Origin: a virus
DNA length: 64,000 nt
Strand: one strand, 5' to 3'
Virus record (IMG/VR): IMGVR_UViG_3300025280_004467
Span: 1-64,000 of that record
Below are positions 24,598 through 32,218 of this stretch, one piece after another (position 1 is the stretch's first letter; every line of letters starts with the position of its first letter). Under the pieces are notes generated by a model. That model did no database searches, was not told the DNA's origin, and was given only the letters and a program-made list of their open reading frames with translations. Position numbers and translations under genes: made by a program.

Positions 24598-25466
24598 AAT
24601 GGATTACAGAAGATGATGCAAGGTTTTATGGCCATTGGACTAATAGAAATGGTACAGACTCAGTTCAATATTATAATGAACAAATAACCAATAGAAGAAA
24701 GAAATATAATTTCGAAAAGAGTGAAAAATATCTTCCCTTTATTGAACAACTTAATGATAAAGGCTATTATAAGGCTGAGAACTTTTTTGATAAAAGTTTA
24801 TTATTAGAATTAAAAGAAGAAACTGAAAATTTAATAAGAGAAGATAAGCATATTAAAAGAAGGGACAAAAATAATATTGTAGTCGATCAACCTTTTCTAT
24901 ATACCAAAAGTGCTTCCAAGATAGCTTTTCATGATTCTTTAATTCAAATTGCATCAATGTACTTTAATTGCCTACCAGCAATTGGAACTTTTAACTTAAG
25001 AAAAAGTATGGTCAATGATTTACCTTTAGACGGAACAAACCTTTTCCACAGAGATTTTAACAGTACAGTAAAAATTTTAAAGTTTTTCTTTTATTTGAAC
25101 GATGTCAATAAGGATAATGGGCCTTTTACATACGTTGAGGAGAGTAATAGAAAAATGTTTGAAGGTTGGTGGTTACAGCACAGATGGAGGGACGAAGAAT
25201 TGGCAATGATATACGGGAAAGACAAAATAAAACATTTGACTGCTAATTTCGGAGATATGTTAATGGCGAGAACAAATGGCTGGCACAAAGGCCAAAAGTT
25301 GGTCACCGGCGAACGATTAATGTTAACTGTGAATTTTGTTATACATCCTGAACTTGCCGGCGGAAGACCTCAAACTGAAGAAAAAAGATTTCAAATTAAA
25401 AAAGAAGATTATCATAATCTTTCAGATCATAAAAAGCCAGTTGCTGATTTTTTAATAAAGGTTTAA
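24594..25466 (+). CDS. phytanoyl-CoA dioxygenase (PhyH)-like Fe(II)/2OG oxygenase
   Basis: A 290-residue protein. The iron ligands are visible as H152-x-D154 in LFHRDFNST and H231 in TNGWHKGQK, followed by GERLMLTVNF, whose arginine would bind 2-oxoglutarate. KFFFYLNDVNKDNGPFTYVE between them is the typical double-stranded beta-helix segment of the PhyH family. Such enzymes hydroxylate diverse small molecules. In this cluster a sugar, a lipid carrier or an amino acid is plausible, and none can be preferred. It overlaps the transferase gene by ATGA and is followed by the FkbM gene after one base. Confidence 0.8.
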   Translation: MKWITEDDARFYGHWTNRNGTDSVQYYNEQITNRRKKYNFEKSEKYLPFIEQLNDKGYYKAENFFDKSLLLELKEETENLIREDKHIKRRDKNNIVVDQPFLYTKSASKIAFHDSLIQIASMYFNCLPAIGTFNLRKSMVNDLPLDGTNLFHRDFNSTVKILKFFFYLNDVNKDNGPFTYVEESNRKMFEGWWLQHRWRDEELAMIYGKDKIKHLTANFGDMLMARTNGWHKGQKLVTGERLMLTVNFVIHPELAGGRPQTEEKRFQIKKEDYHNLSDHKKPVADFLIKV

Positions 25467-25467
25467 A

Positions 25468-26397
25468 ATGAGAAAAATATTTATAGATGGCGGTGCCCAC
25501 ACGGGAGAATCTTTAGAGGCTTTTTGTAGAATTTACGAAGATAGCGAAGAATATGAGGCATATTGTTTTGAGGCATCCTACGTTGAAAAATTTAAAAGTA
25601 GTTTTGATAAAGTTTCGAAGAGACATTTAGAACAAAATAAAATTAAAAGTGTTGAGTGGTACAACAAAGCCGTGTGGATAGAGGACGGTGAAATAACTTT
25701 TTATAATGATGGAAAGGAGGGTTCTAGTCTTATAAAAGAAAAGTGGAGCCTAGATCCTAAAGAAGTTGAATGTTTTGATTTAGGTTCTTGGATAAAAAAT
25801 AATTTTTCCAATGAAGATTACATAGTTTTAAAATTAGATATTGAAGGTGCAGAATATGAAGTCTTAGATAAAATGTTCCATGATAAAACAATAAATTATG
25901 TTAACAAATTGTATTGCGAAATTCATGGATTAAAGTGTGGAAAAACTTTTCAAGAATCTGTCGATTTAGTAGTCCAAGCAGAAAAGTTCGATCATAAATT
26001 ATACTACTGGACAGCAACAGAAGTAGACAAAGAAAATATGAATTTATATTATACACATGAATCTTTATCAAAAGAATATAAACAATGGAATTTAAGAAGG
26101 GTTGCAAAAATAGTAGAATTTGAAAAAACTTTTATGGATGGAAAGATGCTGTACTCCGCCACGAGGAAGTATGATGATCAAGTTATCGAAGAAATGCTCA
26201 TTGCCAAAAAAAAGATTTCAAATGAGAAAGTTCATTTTCTTCTTCAAGGGGATAGACTTATATTTTTGGTTGAATATGAAATATTAGATGTGAATGATGA
26301 AGGGGGAGTTCATTGGGGTAAAAGGATTAAAGAAATGAAATTGGAAAATTCAAATTTCTTAGAATTAATAAAAGAATGTAAAGGATATGATCAATGA
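25468..26397 (+). CDS. FkbM-family methyltransferase
   Basis: A 309-residue protein. KIFIDGGAHTGESLEAFCRI is the SAM-binding loop, CFEASYVEKF the acidic second strand, and VLKLDIEGAEYEVLDKMF the conserved DIEGAE motif of the FkbM family. The N-terminal 200 residues form this domain, and the last 100 residues (LLQGDRLIFLVEYEILDVND) are a small extra domain. FkbM enzymes O-methylate sugars and other small metabolites, so the protein may cap the phage-made glycan. The TGA overlaps the next ATG. Confidence 0.85.
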   Translation: MRKIFIDGGAHTGESLEAFCRIYEDSEEYEAYCFEASYVEKFKSSFDKVSKRHLEQNKIKSVEWYNKAVWIEDGEITFYNDGKEGSSLIKEKWSLDPKEVECFDLGSWIKNNFSNEDYIVLKLDIEGAEYEVLDKMFHDKTINYVNKLYCEIHGLKCGKTFQESVDLVVQAEKFDHKLYYWTATEVDKENMNLYYTHESLSKEYKQWNLRRVAKIVEFEKTFMDGKMLYSATRKYDDQVIEEMLIAKKKISNEKVHFLLQGDRLIFLVEYEILDVNDEGGVHWGKRIKEMKLENSNFLELIKECKGYDQ

Positions 26398-26696
26398 TCA
26401 TATACATAGATATCGATGAAACGATATGCACCTCACCAGAAGATAGAGACTATGCAAAAGCTGTACCAATCTTAACAAATATTGAAAAATGTAATAAACT
26501 TCATGAGGAAGGTCATACAATTATTTATTGGACGGCAAGAGGAACAGGATCTGGAATTGATTGGCGAGAATTAACAGAAAAACAATTTGAAGAATGGGGT
26601 GTCAAACATCATGATCTCAAGTTTGGCAAGCCAATTTATGATTTGTTTATAGATGATAAAAATATAAATTCGGAAAGATTTTTTAATGACAAGTAA
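26394..26696 (+). CDS. HAD-superfamily phosphatase-like protein
   Basis: A 100-residue protein beginning MIIYIDIDETICTS, the DxDxT/DET nucleophile loop of HAD phosphatases. IIYWTARGTGSGIDW provides the second motif (T in WTAR), and KPIYDLFIDDKNINS the final DD motif. It has the compact size of the capsule-biosynthesis BcbF-like and phage 3'-phosphatase-type HAD proteins. It may dephosphorylate a sugar phosphate made by the cluster, such as the 9-phosphate that NeuB-type reactions can leave. It overlaps both neighbours by a few bases. Confidence 0.8.
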   Translation: MIIYIDIDETICTSPEDRDYAKAVPILTNIEKCNKLHEEGHTIIYWTARGTGSGIDWRELTEKQFEEWGVKHHDLKFGKPIYDLFIDDKNINSERFFNDK

Positions 26697-27540
26697 TATT
26701 CAAAAACCAAAAAAATGTCACTGTTGTGGTGATGGCGAGTACAAACAAATGAACGAATTGTATGGTCACCAGTCATTGTATGTCAGAGAAAAACATATGT
26801 ATATACCAAACATAGAGGATGTAGTGGACACATATATATGTGTAAATCCAGTATGCAAACATGTTTATAGGCATTATTATGAGGACATATCAGATTTCCA
26901 TAGAGAAGGAAATCTTAGAAAGAAACAGAAAAATGAAAAGACTAGTTTATTAGATCTTGGTACGCCGGAAAACGTTAAGCTTAAAATGGACAGAACAAGA
27001 AGACAGTTTTCTTACGTGAAAGATTTCATGCTTCAGGATGATCTTGCGTTTGAGATAGCTCCCGGAAGAGGGTTCTTTTTAATGGTAGCGAAAGAATATT
27101 TTAATACGATTAAAGGAGTTGATATCGATCCAGGAGTAATAGCACACAATGAAATTTTAAATCCGGACATAGAAGTCAAATTATGCAGCTTTTTGGACTT
27201 ACCGGAAGATGAAAAATATGATGTTATATTGGCTTTTGATTTTTTAGAACACATTGAAGAACTTAATGATTTTGTTATAAAATTGTATGCGATAACAAAT
27301 AAATATGTAGTAATACAGGTCCCGGTGGATAGACCAATAATACCGCCAAACTATCACCTATTAGAGAAACCAAAAGAGCACCAATTGCCTTTTGATGGTC
27401 ATTTACATTATTTTTCAGAATTTTCACTGAATAATTTACTCTCAAAAGATGGATTATTTGAGTGCGCACACATGTATAAGACTTTTCCAGGAGAGACCGC
27501 CGGCGGCAAAGAATTATTGTGTGTTTTTAAGAAGGTATAA
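26686..27540 (+). CDS. SAM-dependent methyltransferase with N-terminal zinc motif
   Basis: A 284-residue protein. The first 70 residues include KKCHCCGDG and ICVNPVCKHVY, four cysteines that look like a zinc-binding unit. Then DLAFEIAPGRGFFLMVAKEY is the SAM loop, GVDIDPGVIAHNEILNPD the acidic second strand, and YDVILAFDFLEHIEELNDFV motif IV/V of class I methyltransferases. The layout resembles sugar C- or O-methyltransferases with an N-terminal Zn domain (NovU/TylC-like), but is shorter than those (about 400 residues). It would modify a sugar of the cluster. Confidence 0.78.
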   Translation: MTSNIQKPKKCHCCGDGEYKQMNELYGHQSLYVREKHMYIPNIEDVVDTYICVNPVCKHVYRHYYEDISDFHREGNLRKKQKNEKTSLLDLGTPENVKLKMDRTRRQFSYVKDFMLQDDLAFEIAPGRGFFLMVAKEYFNTIKGVDIDPGVIAHNEILNPDIEVKLCSFLDLPEDEKYDVILAFDFLEHIEELNDFVIKLYAITNKYVVIQVPVDRPIIPPNYHLLEKPKEHQLPFDGHLHYFSEFSLNNLLSKDGLFECAHMYKTFPGETAGGKELLCVFKKV

Positions 27541-27572
27541 TAGAATAAAATTTCAGCAACAAGGAGTAAAAA

Positions 27573-27770
27573 ATGAAATTATCAAACCAAGCAATGGGAA
27601 CTCTAATGATGACACTTCAAAAGTGTCTCATGGATCAAAGTGATATCACTGAACTATTGCAACAATTAGATTTTGATGTACAAAGTGAAGAATTGATTGT
27701 TCTAAACCCGCCAATGGTAAGAATACCTAATGAAGAAGAACGTGTAATGCCGCGAGAAGAAGATATGTAA
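27573..27770 (+). CDS. small hypothetical protein
   Basis: A 65-residue protein with AAGGAG nine bases ahead of ATG 27573, a good ribosome site. The first 35 residues (SNQAMGTLMMTLQKCLMDQS) look helical and amphipathic, and the C terminus is acidic and Pro-containing (NPPMVRIPNEEERVMPREED). No known motif. It sits between the methyltransferase and the cupin, which begins 1 base after its stop. A frame at 27449-27643 on the same strand overlaps it but has no such site. Confidence 0.65.
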   Translation: MKLSNQAMGTLMMTLQKCLMDQSDITELLQQLDFDVQSEELIVLNPPMVRIPNEEERVMPREEDM

Positions 27771-27771
27771 A

Positions 27772-28122
27772 ATGACAATAATATTAAAGCCATGGGGCTA
27801 TGAAAATATATGGGCCCACACAGATAATTATGTAGGAAAGATACTCGTTATAAAACCGAATCAAAAATTATCCAGACAATATCATACCATAAAAGATGAA
27901 ACAATATATGTGCTGAAAGGAGTCCTTACTTTAGAAATTGGATTAGGAGATGAAATACAAACTCTAGAATTAAAGCATGGCGACACATATCATGTAAGTC
28001 CACAAACTATTCATAGATTTTGTAACACAGGAAAACAAGATTTACATTTAGTTGAAGTTAGTACGCCTGAACTAAGTGATATTACGAGAATAGAAGATGA
28101 TTATGGTAGAGGATATGCCTAA
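27772..28122 (+). CDS. cupin (mannose-6-phosphate isomerase type II-like)
   Basis: A 116-residue single cupin. KPWGYENIWAHTDNYVGKIL and SRQYHTIKDETIYVLKGVLT carry the first cupin motif (G-x5-H-x-H-x-E in degenerate form: YH..KDE), and LKHGDTYHVSPQTIHRFCNT the second (G-x5-P-x4-H). This matches the C-terminal cupin half of GDP-mannose pyrophosphorylase/phosphomannose isomerase. It may isomerise or bind a sugar phosphate, closing the sugar cluster. It overlaps the following zinc-ribbon gene by 8 bases. Confidence 0.82.
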   Translation: MTIILKPWGYENIWAHTDNYVGKILVIKPNQKLSRQYHTIKDETIYVLKGVLTLEIGLGDEIQTLELKHGDTYHVSPQTIHRFCNTGKQDLHLVEVSTPELSDITRIEDDYGRGYA

Positions 28123-28372
28123 ATATTTATATCATTGTAAAACATGCAATGAAGAATTTTCTGCCCACCATTTAATGAGTGAGAGACTTGAAAAAAGAGA
28201 TGAATGTGATAAAGAATGTTTGCTAAAAAAAGTACTTTCATCCCCTATTAACTTGCATAAAAACAAAAAAGAACAAAAAGTTGGACAAATCGTGAAACAG
28301 CACATTGAGGACACACAAGAAGAGATTAGACAAGAAAAGAAGCGCTTAAAAAAACAGGAGTATGAATCATGA
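28115..28372 (+). CDS. FmdB-like zinc-ribbon protein (second copy)
   Basis: With the start at ATG 28115 the 85-residue protein opens MPKYLYHCKTCNEEF, a match to the usual MPxYxYxC start of the FmdB family. Cys pairs CKTC and CDKEC would bind zinc. The remaining part is a charged helix rich in Lys, Glu and Gln. Earlier in-frame ATGs at 28097 and 28103 exist, but add residues not found in the family. It differs from the copy at 5990 by lacking the GWY tail and having a long helical C terminus. It overlaps the cupin gene and, by ATGA, the next gene. Confidence 0.7.
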   Translation: MPKYLYHCKTCNEEFSAHHLMSERLEKRDECDKECLLKKVLSSPINLHKNKKEQKVGQIVKQHIEDTQEEIRQEKKRLKKQEYES

Positions 28373-28674
28373 GCATGAGTCTAACAATATTATTAATAAT
28401 ATCTTTTATTTTAAATGTTGTTTTTATCTGGTATATAGTTAAACTTATCCAAGAATTAAACTATATGTCAGAGAACACTGAACATACTTCAGGGGTTCTG
28501 AGCGAATTTTTAGAACACTTAGAACGTCTATACGAATTAGAAACATATTATGGAGATGAAAGTTTAAAATCTTTAATCAGGCATTCCAAAGAAGTATTGG
28601 AAGAAGTTAAAGAATTTGAAACAGTTATTTCCCCTATGAAGGAACAAGAACATGTCGAAGAAAAGGAAGAGTAA
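28369..28674 (+). CDS. small membrane-anchored coiled protein
   Basis: A 101-residue protein. Residues 3-25 (SLTILLIISFILNVVFIWYI) are one transmembrane helix; the rest is a charged helical region (LSEFLEHLERLYELETY, VLEEVKEFE) that would lie in the cytoplasm or periplasm as a coiled coil. No known motif. The layout recalls small phage inner-membrane proteins such as spanin-like or anti-superinfection factors, but it has no lipobox or other defining feature. Overlaps its neighbours by ATGA and 23 bases. Confidence 0.65.
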   Translation: MSMSLTILLIISFILNVVFIWYIVKLIQELNYMSENTEHTSGVLSEFLEHLERLYELETYYGDESLKSLIRHSKEVLEEVKEFETVISPMKEQEHVEEKEE

Positions 28675-29338
28675 AAGATATTACTTTACAGAGGTCCATG
28701 AAAATGCAATAGTTCGATACGCCATATGCAACGATAAAAAAGAAAGGACAAAACTTTATATAGAATATATTCAACCAGCATTTAACGAATTGGTAGATAA
28801 AATCGTTTTTACTTATAAATTCTCTACACTTCCAAATATTGATCTTTTGCGTGATGAGTGTAAAATTTGGCTAACAACTATTTTAAATAAATTTGATCCA
28901 AATAAGGGATCAAAGGCTTTTTCATATTTTAGCGTTATAACAAAAAATTGGTTTATTCACAAGGTCAAAAAAAATTCTCAAAGGTATAAAAGAGAAATTC
29001 AATTTGAAGATTTGTCGAAAGATGCAGAACAGTCGCATATGTCTGTTGTTTCTTCTTATGTTCATGAGAGGGAAATTAAAGAATTTTGGAAACATTTGTG
29101 GTCTCAAATAGACGATTGGGATCAAGAAAATTTAAGAGTTAATGAAAGGAAAGTTTTAGAGGCCGTTAAGATTTTATTAAGTAACTCAGATGATATAGAA
29201 ATTTTTAACAAAAAAGCAGTATATCTTTATTTAAGGGAGCTGACAGGTCTAAATACAAAACAAGTTGTTAACAATTTAAATAAGTTAAGAGTAAGGTATT
29301 CTAAATTTAGAAAAAATTGGAATGATGGAAAAATATAA
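28652..29338 (+). CDS. 55: late-transcription sigma factor (T4 gp55-like)
   Basis: A 228-residue protein. FDPNKGSKAFSYFSVITKNW starts at residue 81 and corresponds to the sigma region 2 segment seen in T4 gp55 and its marine relatives (FD..KG..AF.YF...I.). Upstream is DECKIWLTTILNKF, downstream KVKKNSQRYKREIQFEDLSK. Like gp55 it is much shorter than host sigma factors and lacks clear region 4. It should direct host RNA polymerase to late phage promoters for the virion genes that follow. AAGGAAC precedes ATG 28652. The phage co-activator gp33 and the clamp gp45 are not recognised in the window. Confidence 0.82.
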   Translation: MSKKRKSKRYYFTEVHENAIVRYAICNDKKERTKLYIEYIQPAFNELVDKIVFTYKFSTLPNIDLLRDECKIWLTTILNKFDPNKGSKAFSYFSVITKNWFIHKVKKNSQRYKREIQFEDLSKDAEQSHMSVVSSYVHEREIKEFWKHLWSQIDDWDQENLRVNERKVLEAVKILLSNSDDIEIFNKKAVYLYLRELTGLNTKQVVNNLNKLRVRYSKFRKNWNDGKI

Positions 29339-29377
29339 TTAAAATCTAATTATCTTAATACAGAATGAGGAAAAAAA

Positions 29378-30448
29378 ATGTCTGATGAACCTAATAACGA
29401 ATTTGATGATTTTGACTTTGTTGATCATTATGGAACAACAGTTGAAGTCGATCACCAAGACCAATTACCAGAGAATGTAGCTACATCTGCTTTGAATTGT
29501 GCTTTTGTTGGAGTTGGAGGCGGCGGAGGAAAAATGGTAAAAGCATTTTTAGATCTAGGCTTCAACAAAACTCTTCTTATTAATACAACCGAAAAAGATC
29601 AACCATCCAATGTGGATCCAAAACATTTAGTGCTAATCCCTAATGCCGATGGCGTTGCAAAAGATGTTTCTTATGGGAAAACAGTATTTAAAAATAATGG
29701 AGCTGTTGTAGAAGATGCATTGAGAACCAAATTAGGAAAAGTTGATTGGCTTTTTGTTATGGCCGGCAGCGGCGGCGGAACTGGAAGTGCATGTGTGGCC
29801 CTTCACGATGTTTTTGAAAGATATTTGTCCTCTGTTCAAGCAGAAGGAAAGGTTATTTATATTATTTCTTGGCCCACCGCTCAAGAACTGTTAAATCCAA
29901 CAATTGCAAAAAATGCATTATCATTAATAAATGATGTGACTTCGTACACACATATTGTTTTGGATAATGAAAAACAAGTAGAATTATTGCGTGGAAAAGT
30001 TGGCATACTTAACATGTTTCCTGTAGCAAATATAACTTTTGCAAAACTATTCAACCAGATTCTCAAGTTGGCATCTGAAAAATCTCCTATTCAAACATTT
30101 GATTCAAAGGATTTGGAGAGAACACTTCAACATAATGGAAGAATCTTCATTGGCTCGACAGTTATCATGGATCCAAAAGATCCAACGTTGGGCGCCCAAA
30201 TCCTTCAGAATTGTCTTCAAAGATCTCCTTGTTCTCCCCCCACGGGAAAACCAAAGACAGGCACTCTTTTGCTTGTTGTAACGGAAGACATGGCCTCTGA
30301 TCCGGAAGTTAGTAAACATTTGGATGCTGCAATGTCTTATGTAGGAGGAAGAACAGATACATTGTTTGCAGGCGTTTATGTAAGAAATAAACTTCCCGGA
30401 TTAATAGCAATTCTCTCAATGAGTGGCTTGGAGAACGAAACTCAATGA
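29378..30448 (+). CDS. FtsZ/tubulin-family GTPase
   Basis: A 356-residue protein with a full FtsZ-type layout. FVGVGGGGGKMVKAF (about 47-60) is the first glycine-rich nucleotide loop, and AGSGGGTGSA (129-138) the tubulin/FtsZ signature loop. FDSKDLERTLQHNGRIFIGS holds the synergy (T7) loop acid (D242/D245). The C-terminal part has LGAQILQNCLQRSPCSP and GTLLLVVTEDMASDPE, as in FtsZ C-domains. The N terminus is acidic and Asn-rich, and no FtsA-binding C-terminal tail is seen. It could polymerise as a phage cytoskeleton, as PhuZ does in jumbo phages, or act against host division. GAGGAAA supports ATG 29378. It lies next to the late sigma factor. Confidence 0.83.
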   Translation: MSDEPNNEFDDFDFVDHYGTTVEVDHQDQLPENVATSALNCAFVGVGGGGGKMVKAFLDLGFNKTLLINTTEKDQPSNVDPKHLVLIPNADGVAKDVSYGKTVFKNNGAVVEDALRTKLGKVDWLFVMAGSGGGTGSACVALHDVFERYLSSVQAEGKVIYIISWPTAQELLNPTIAKNALSLINDVTSYTHIVLDNEKQVELLRGKVGILNMFPVANITFAKLFNQILKLASEKSPIQTFDSKDLERTLQHNGRIFIGSTVIMDPKDPTLGAQILQNCLQRSPCSPPTGKPKTGTLLLVVTEDMASDPEVSKHLDAAMSYVGGRTDTLFAGVYVRNKLPGLIAILSMSGLENETQ

Positions 30449-30729
30449 AAGATATAGAACAATACATTATAGAGGTGATTAGTAATATTAAAGATGATAG
30501 AGATATTACGCAAAGCCTTTTAAAAGATGTGATGATGTATATTTCTGGTGACGAGACTAGACATGAAAAAGTTGGTCAAGTCGCAGCAAAATATGTTGAA
30601 ACTCTTCAAAGATCAAACGAACAGCTTGTAAAAGTTGTTGCTTTGATGCAAAAAAGAGTTAACAACTCAAGTGAATTTACTGATCAAGATAAGGCAGAAA
30701 TATTTGAATTATTGAAGGAAACGAATTGA
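30445..30729 (+). CDS. small helical protein coupled to FtsZ-like gene
   Basis: A 94-residue protein whose ATG overlaps the TGA of the FtsZ-like gene. It is all-helical in appearance: DIEQYIIEVISNIKDDRDIT, KVGQVAAKYVETLQRSNEQL and AEIFELLKETN. There is no known motif. The ATGA coupling makes it a candidate partner of the FtsZ-like protein (adaptor or regulator of filaments), though it may only share the transcript. The spike gene follows after one base. Confidence 0.65.
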   Translation: MKDIEQYIIEVISNIKDDRDITQSLLKDVMMYISGDETRHEKVGQVAAKYVETLQRSNEQLVKVVALMQKRVNNSSEFTDQDKAEIFELLKETN

Positions 30730-30730
30730 G

Positions 30731-32215
30731 ATGGGTAACGGAAAACAGCCACCCGGCTACGGCGGCTACGGCGCTAGTTCTGAAAATATATTTTCCGAAT
30801 TAGGATCGACAGAAACTCTTTATCGAGACTTTAGAAATGCCATCGATAATCGAAATAAACACACAGCCAAAAACAGATATCTAAATGGGCCCTATTTGGG
30901 CATCGCCGTCGACGTAATGTCGATAGAGGCTGCAAAAGATGTAACATCATATTATGGAGCTGTTTTTGATCTCGGGTCACCTTATAAAACATTAAAGTTG
31001 AGAGTTTATGTGCCAGAAATGGATGCCGGCGGCTATTGTACTCCTTTTGCCTTACCCGGCGATGATGGATGGAAGGCCGATTACTATCAAACTTTAAACA
31101 TGGCACCGATATTTAGTGGAGTTTTTGCCATGACTGATGAACGGAATAGGGAACCCAAAATAGGCGATATCGTCGCGGTTGAATATCATAATGAAAATAG
31201 ACCACAAGAAGGTGGAAAATATTTGGGTATAGCATATGCAAAGGGCGCTAATCACGATTTTCGTTCACAAGGCATGAAAGACAAAAAAGCGATATTTGAA
31301 GACGCCCGGAGAGAAACAGTGGTTGAAAGCGTAGTAGTTGCAACTTCGGACGCAGCTCCATCAACAAAGCCATCCACAAAAGACTGTTCTAGAACACCTT
31401 CAGAGCCTCCTCATATTAACTTTTTGGATATTGAATGGCAACAGTCGCCACAGTTCTCATCCCCGCGCATCCCACATCCAGATGGAATGCTGTATGGCCA
31501 AATTTGTATGATGCTATTTGGACCCAAATCTTCGAATCCATATATCCTGACCGAAAACCACAAAGAGGTTTTTCCAGGCCCGGACCTTTCTCTTATAGCT
31601 AAAGAAGTCCACTTGACAACTCCAACAATTTTTAAAAAGTCAGCTGCCAAGATAGTTAAAGTTCACGATCTTGTTAGACTACCACTCCTTATGGTGTTCC
31701 GTGAGTTGGAGGAGCGTCTGGAACGCGGCACGCCCACCGACAAAGAAGAATTGAAAAATTTTGAAATACATAGTATCCGCGGATGGCAGAAGCCGCAACC
31801 GTATCCAGGGCGCCAAGAGAAAATCTGGGGGTGGGGCCTTGGAATAGAAATTAATAAAGCCGTAAATCACGCAATTACGGGCATGCAAGAAGGCGAACAA
31901 GGGGGTGAGAAAGGATGGCAGAATTGGAAAGATAAGAAGCATAAACAAAAATTGCCCGATCTTGTTATATCGATTTTTAAATATTATGGGTTTCGTTGGG
32001 GTGGTCATTTCCCCCTTGACCAGCTAAGGCACCCGGGTTGGTTTGATTTTGTTGGCCTTCCATCAACATCTCTTGCGAGTTATGTACAAGGCATTAAATA
32101 TATGAAAGAACATCAGGCTCAATACCCGAACTGGGAAAAATATATTATTCGCCCGGGCCACCGCGAACCTTGGAATGACGCTTTGAATGAAACATTAGGA
32201 ATAAGTGTAGGATAA
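30731..32215 (+). CDS. spike/hub protein: OB-fold plus degenerate M15-like peptidase domain
   Basis: A 494-residue protein. The first 190 residues look like the OB-fold of gp5/VgrG-type spikes (KLRVYVPEMDAGG, PKIGDIVAVEYHNENR, GGKYLGIAYA). A Ser/Thr/Pro linker follows at about 205-235. Residues about 325-440 have the layout of M15/VanY peptidases: DLVRLPLLMVFRELEERLE, WGWGLGIEIN (366-375), YYGFRWGGHF (418-427) and HPGWFDF (434-440). In active enzymes these segments read SxHxWGxAIDI and D..HFEF; here the expected zinc histidines appear as Trp (W366, W437) and Asp as Glu (E373). The protein would sit at the tail tip and meet peptidoglycan. An alternative is a hydrolase domain that uses other ligands, such as H426 and H434. 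Confidence 0.62.
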   Translation: MGNGKQPPGYGGYGASSENIFSELGSTETLYRDFRNAIDNRNKHTAKNRYLNGPYLGIAVDVMSIEAAKDVTSYYGAVFDLGSPYKTLKLRVYVPEMDAGGYCTPFALPGDDGWKADYYQTLNMAPIFSGVFAMTDERNREPKIGDIVAVEYHNENRPQEGGKYLGIAYAKGANHDFRSQGMKDKKAIFEDARRETVVESVVVATSDAAPSTKPSTKDCSRTPSEPPHINFLDIEWQQSPQFSSPRIPHPDGMLYGQICMMLFGPKSSNPYILTENHKEVFPGPDLSLIAKEVHLTTPTIFKKSAAKIVKVHDLVRLPLLMVFRELEERLERGTPTDKEELKNFEIHSIRGWQKPQPYPGRQEKIWGWGLGIEINKAVNHAITGMQEGEQGGEKGWQNWKDKKHKQKLPDLVISIFKYYGFRWGGHFPLDQLRHPGWFDFVGLPSTSLASYVQGIKYMKEHQAQYPNWEKYIIRPGHREPWNDALNETLGISVG

Positions 32216-32218
32216 TAG

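Noticed and set aside
27449-27643. 64-residue plus-strand frame overlapping the methyltransferase end
   Set aside because: It has no ribosome site and overlaps two better-supported genes in other frames.
10653-28122. Bacterial O-antigen or capsule island on a host chromosome
   Set aside because: The genes lie between a phage nuclease and a gp55-like sigma factor in the same operon style, with no transporter, polymerase or host genes.
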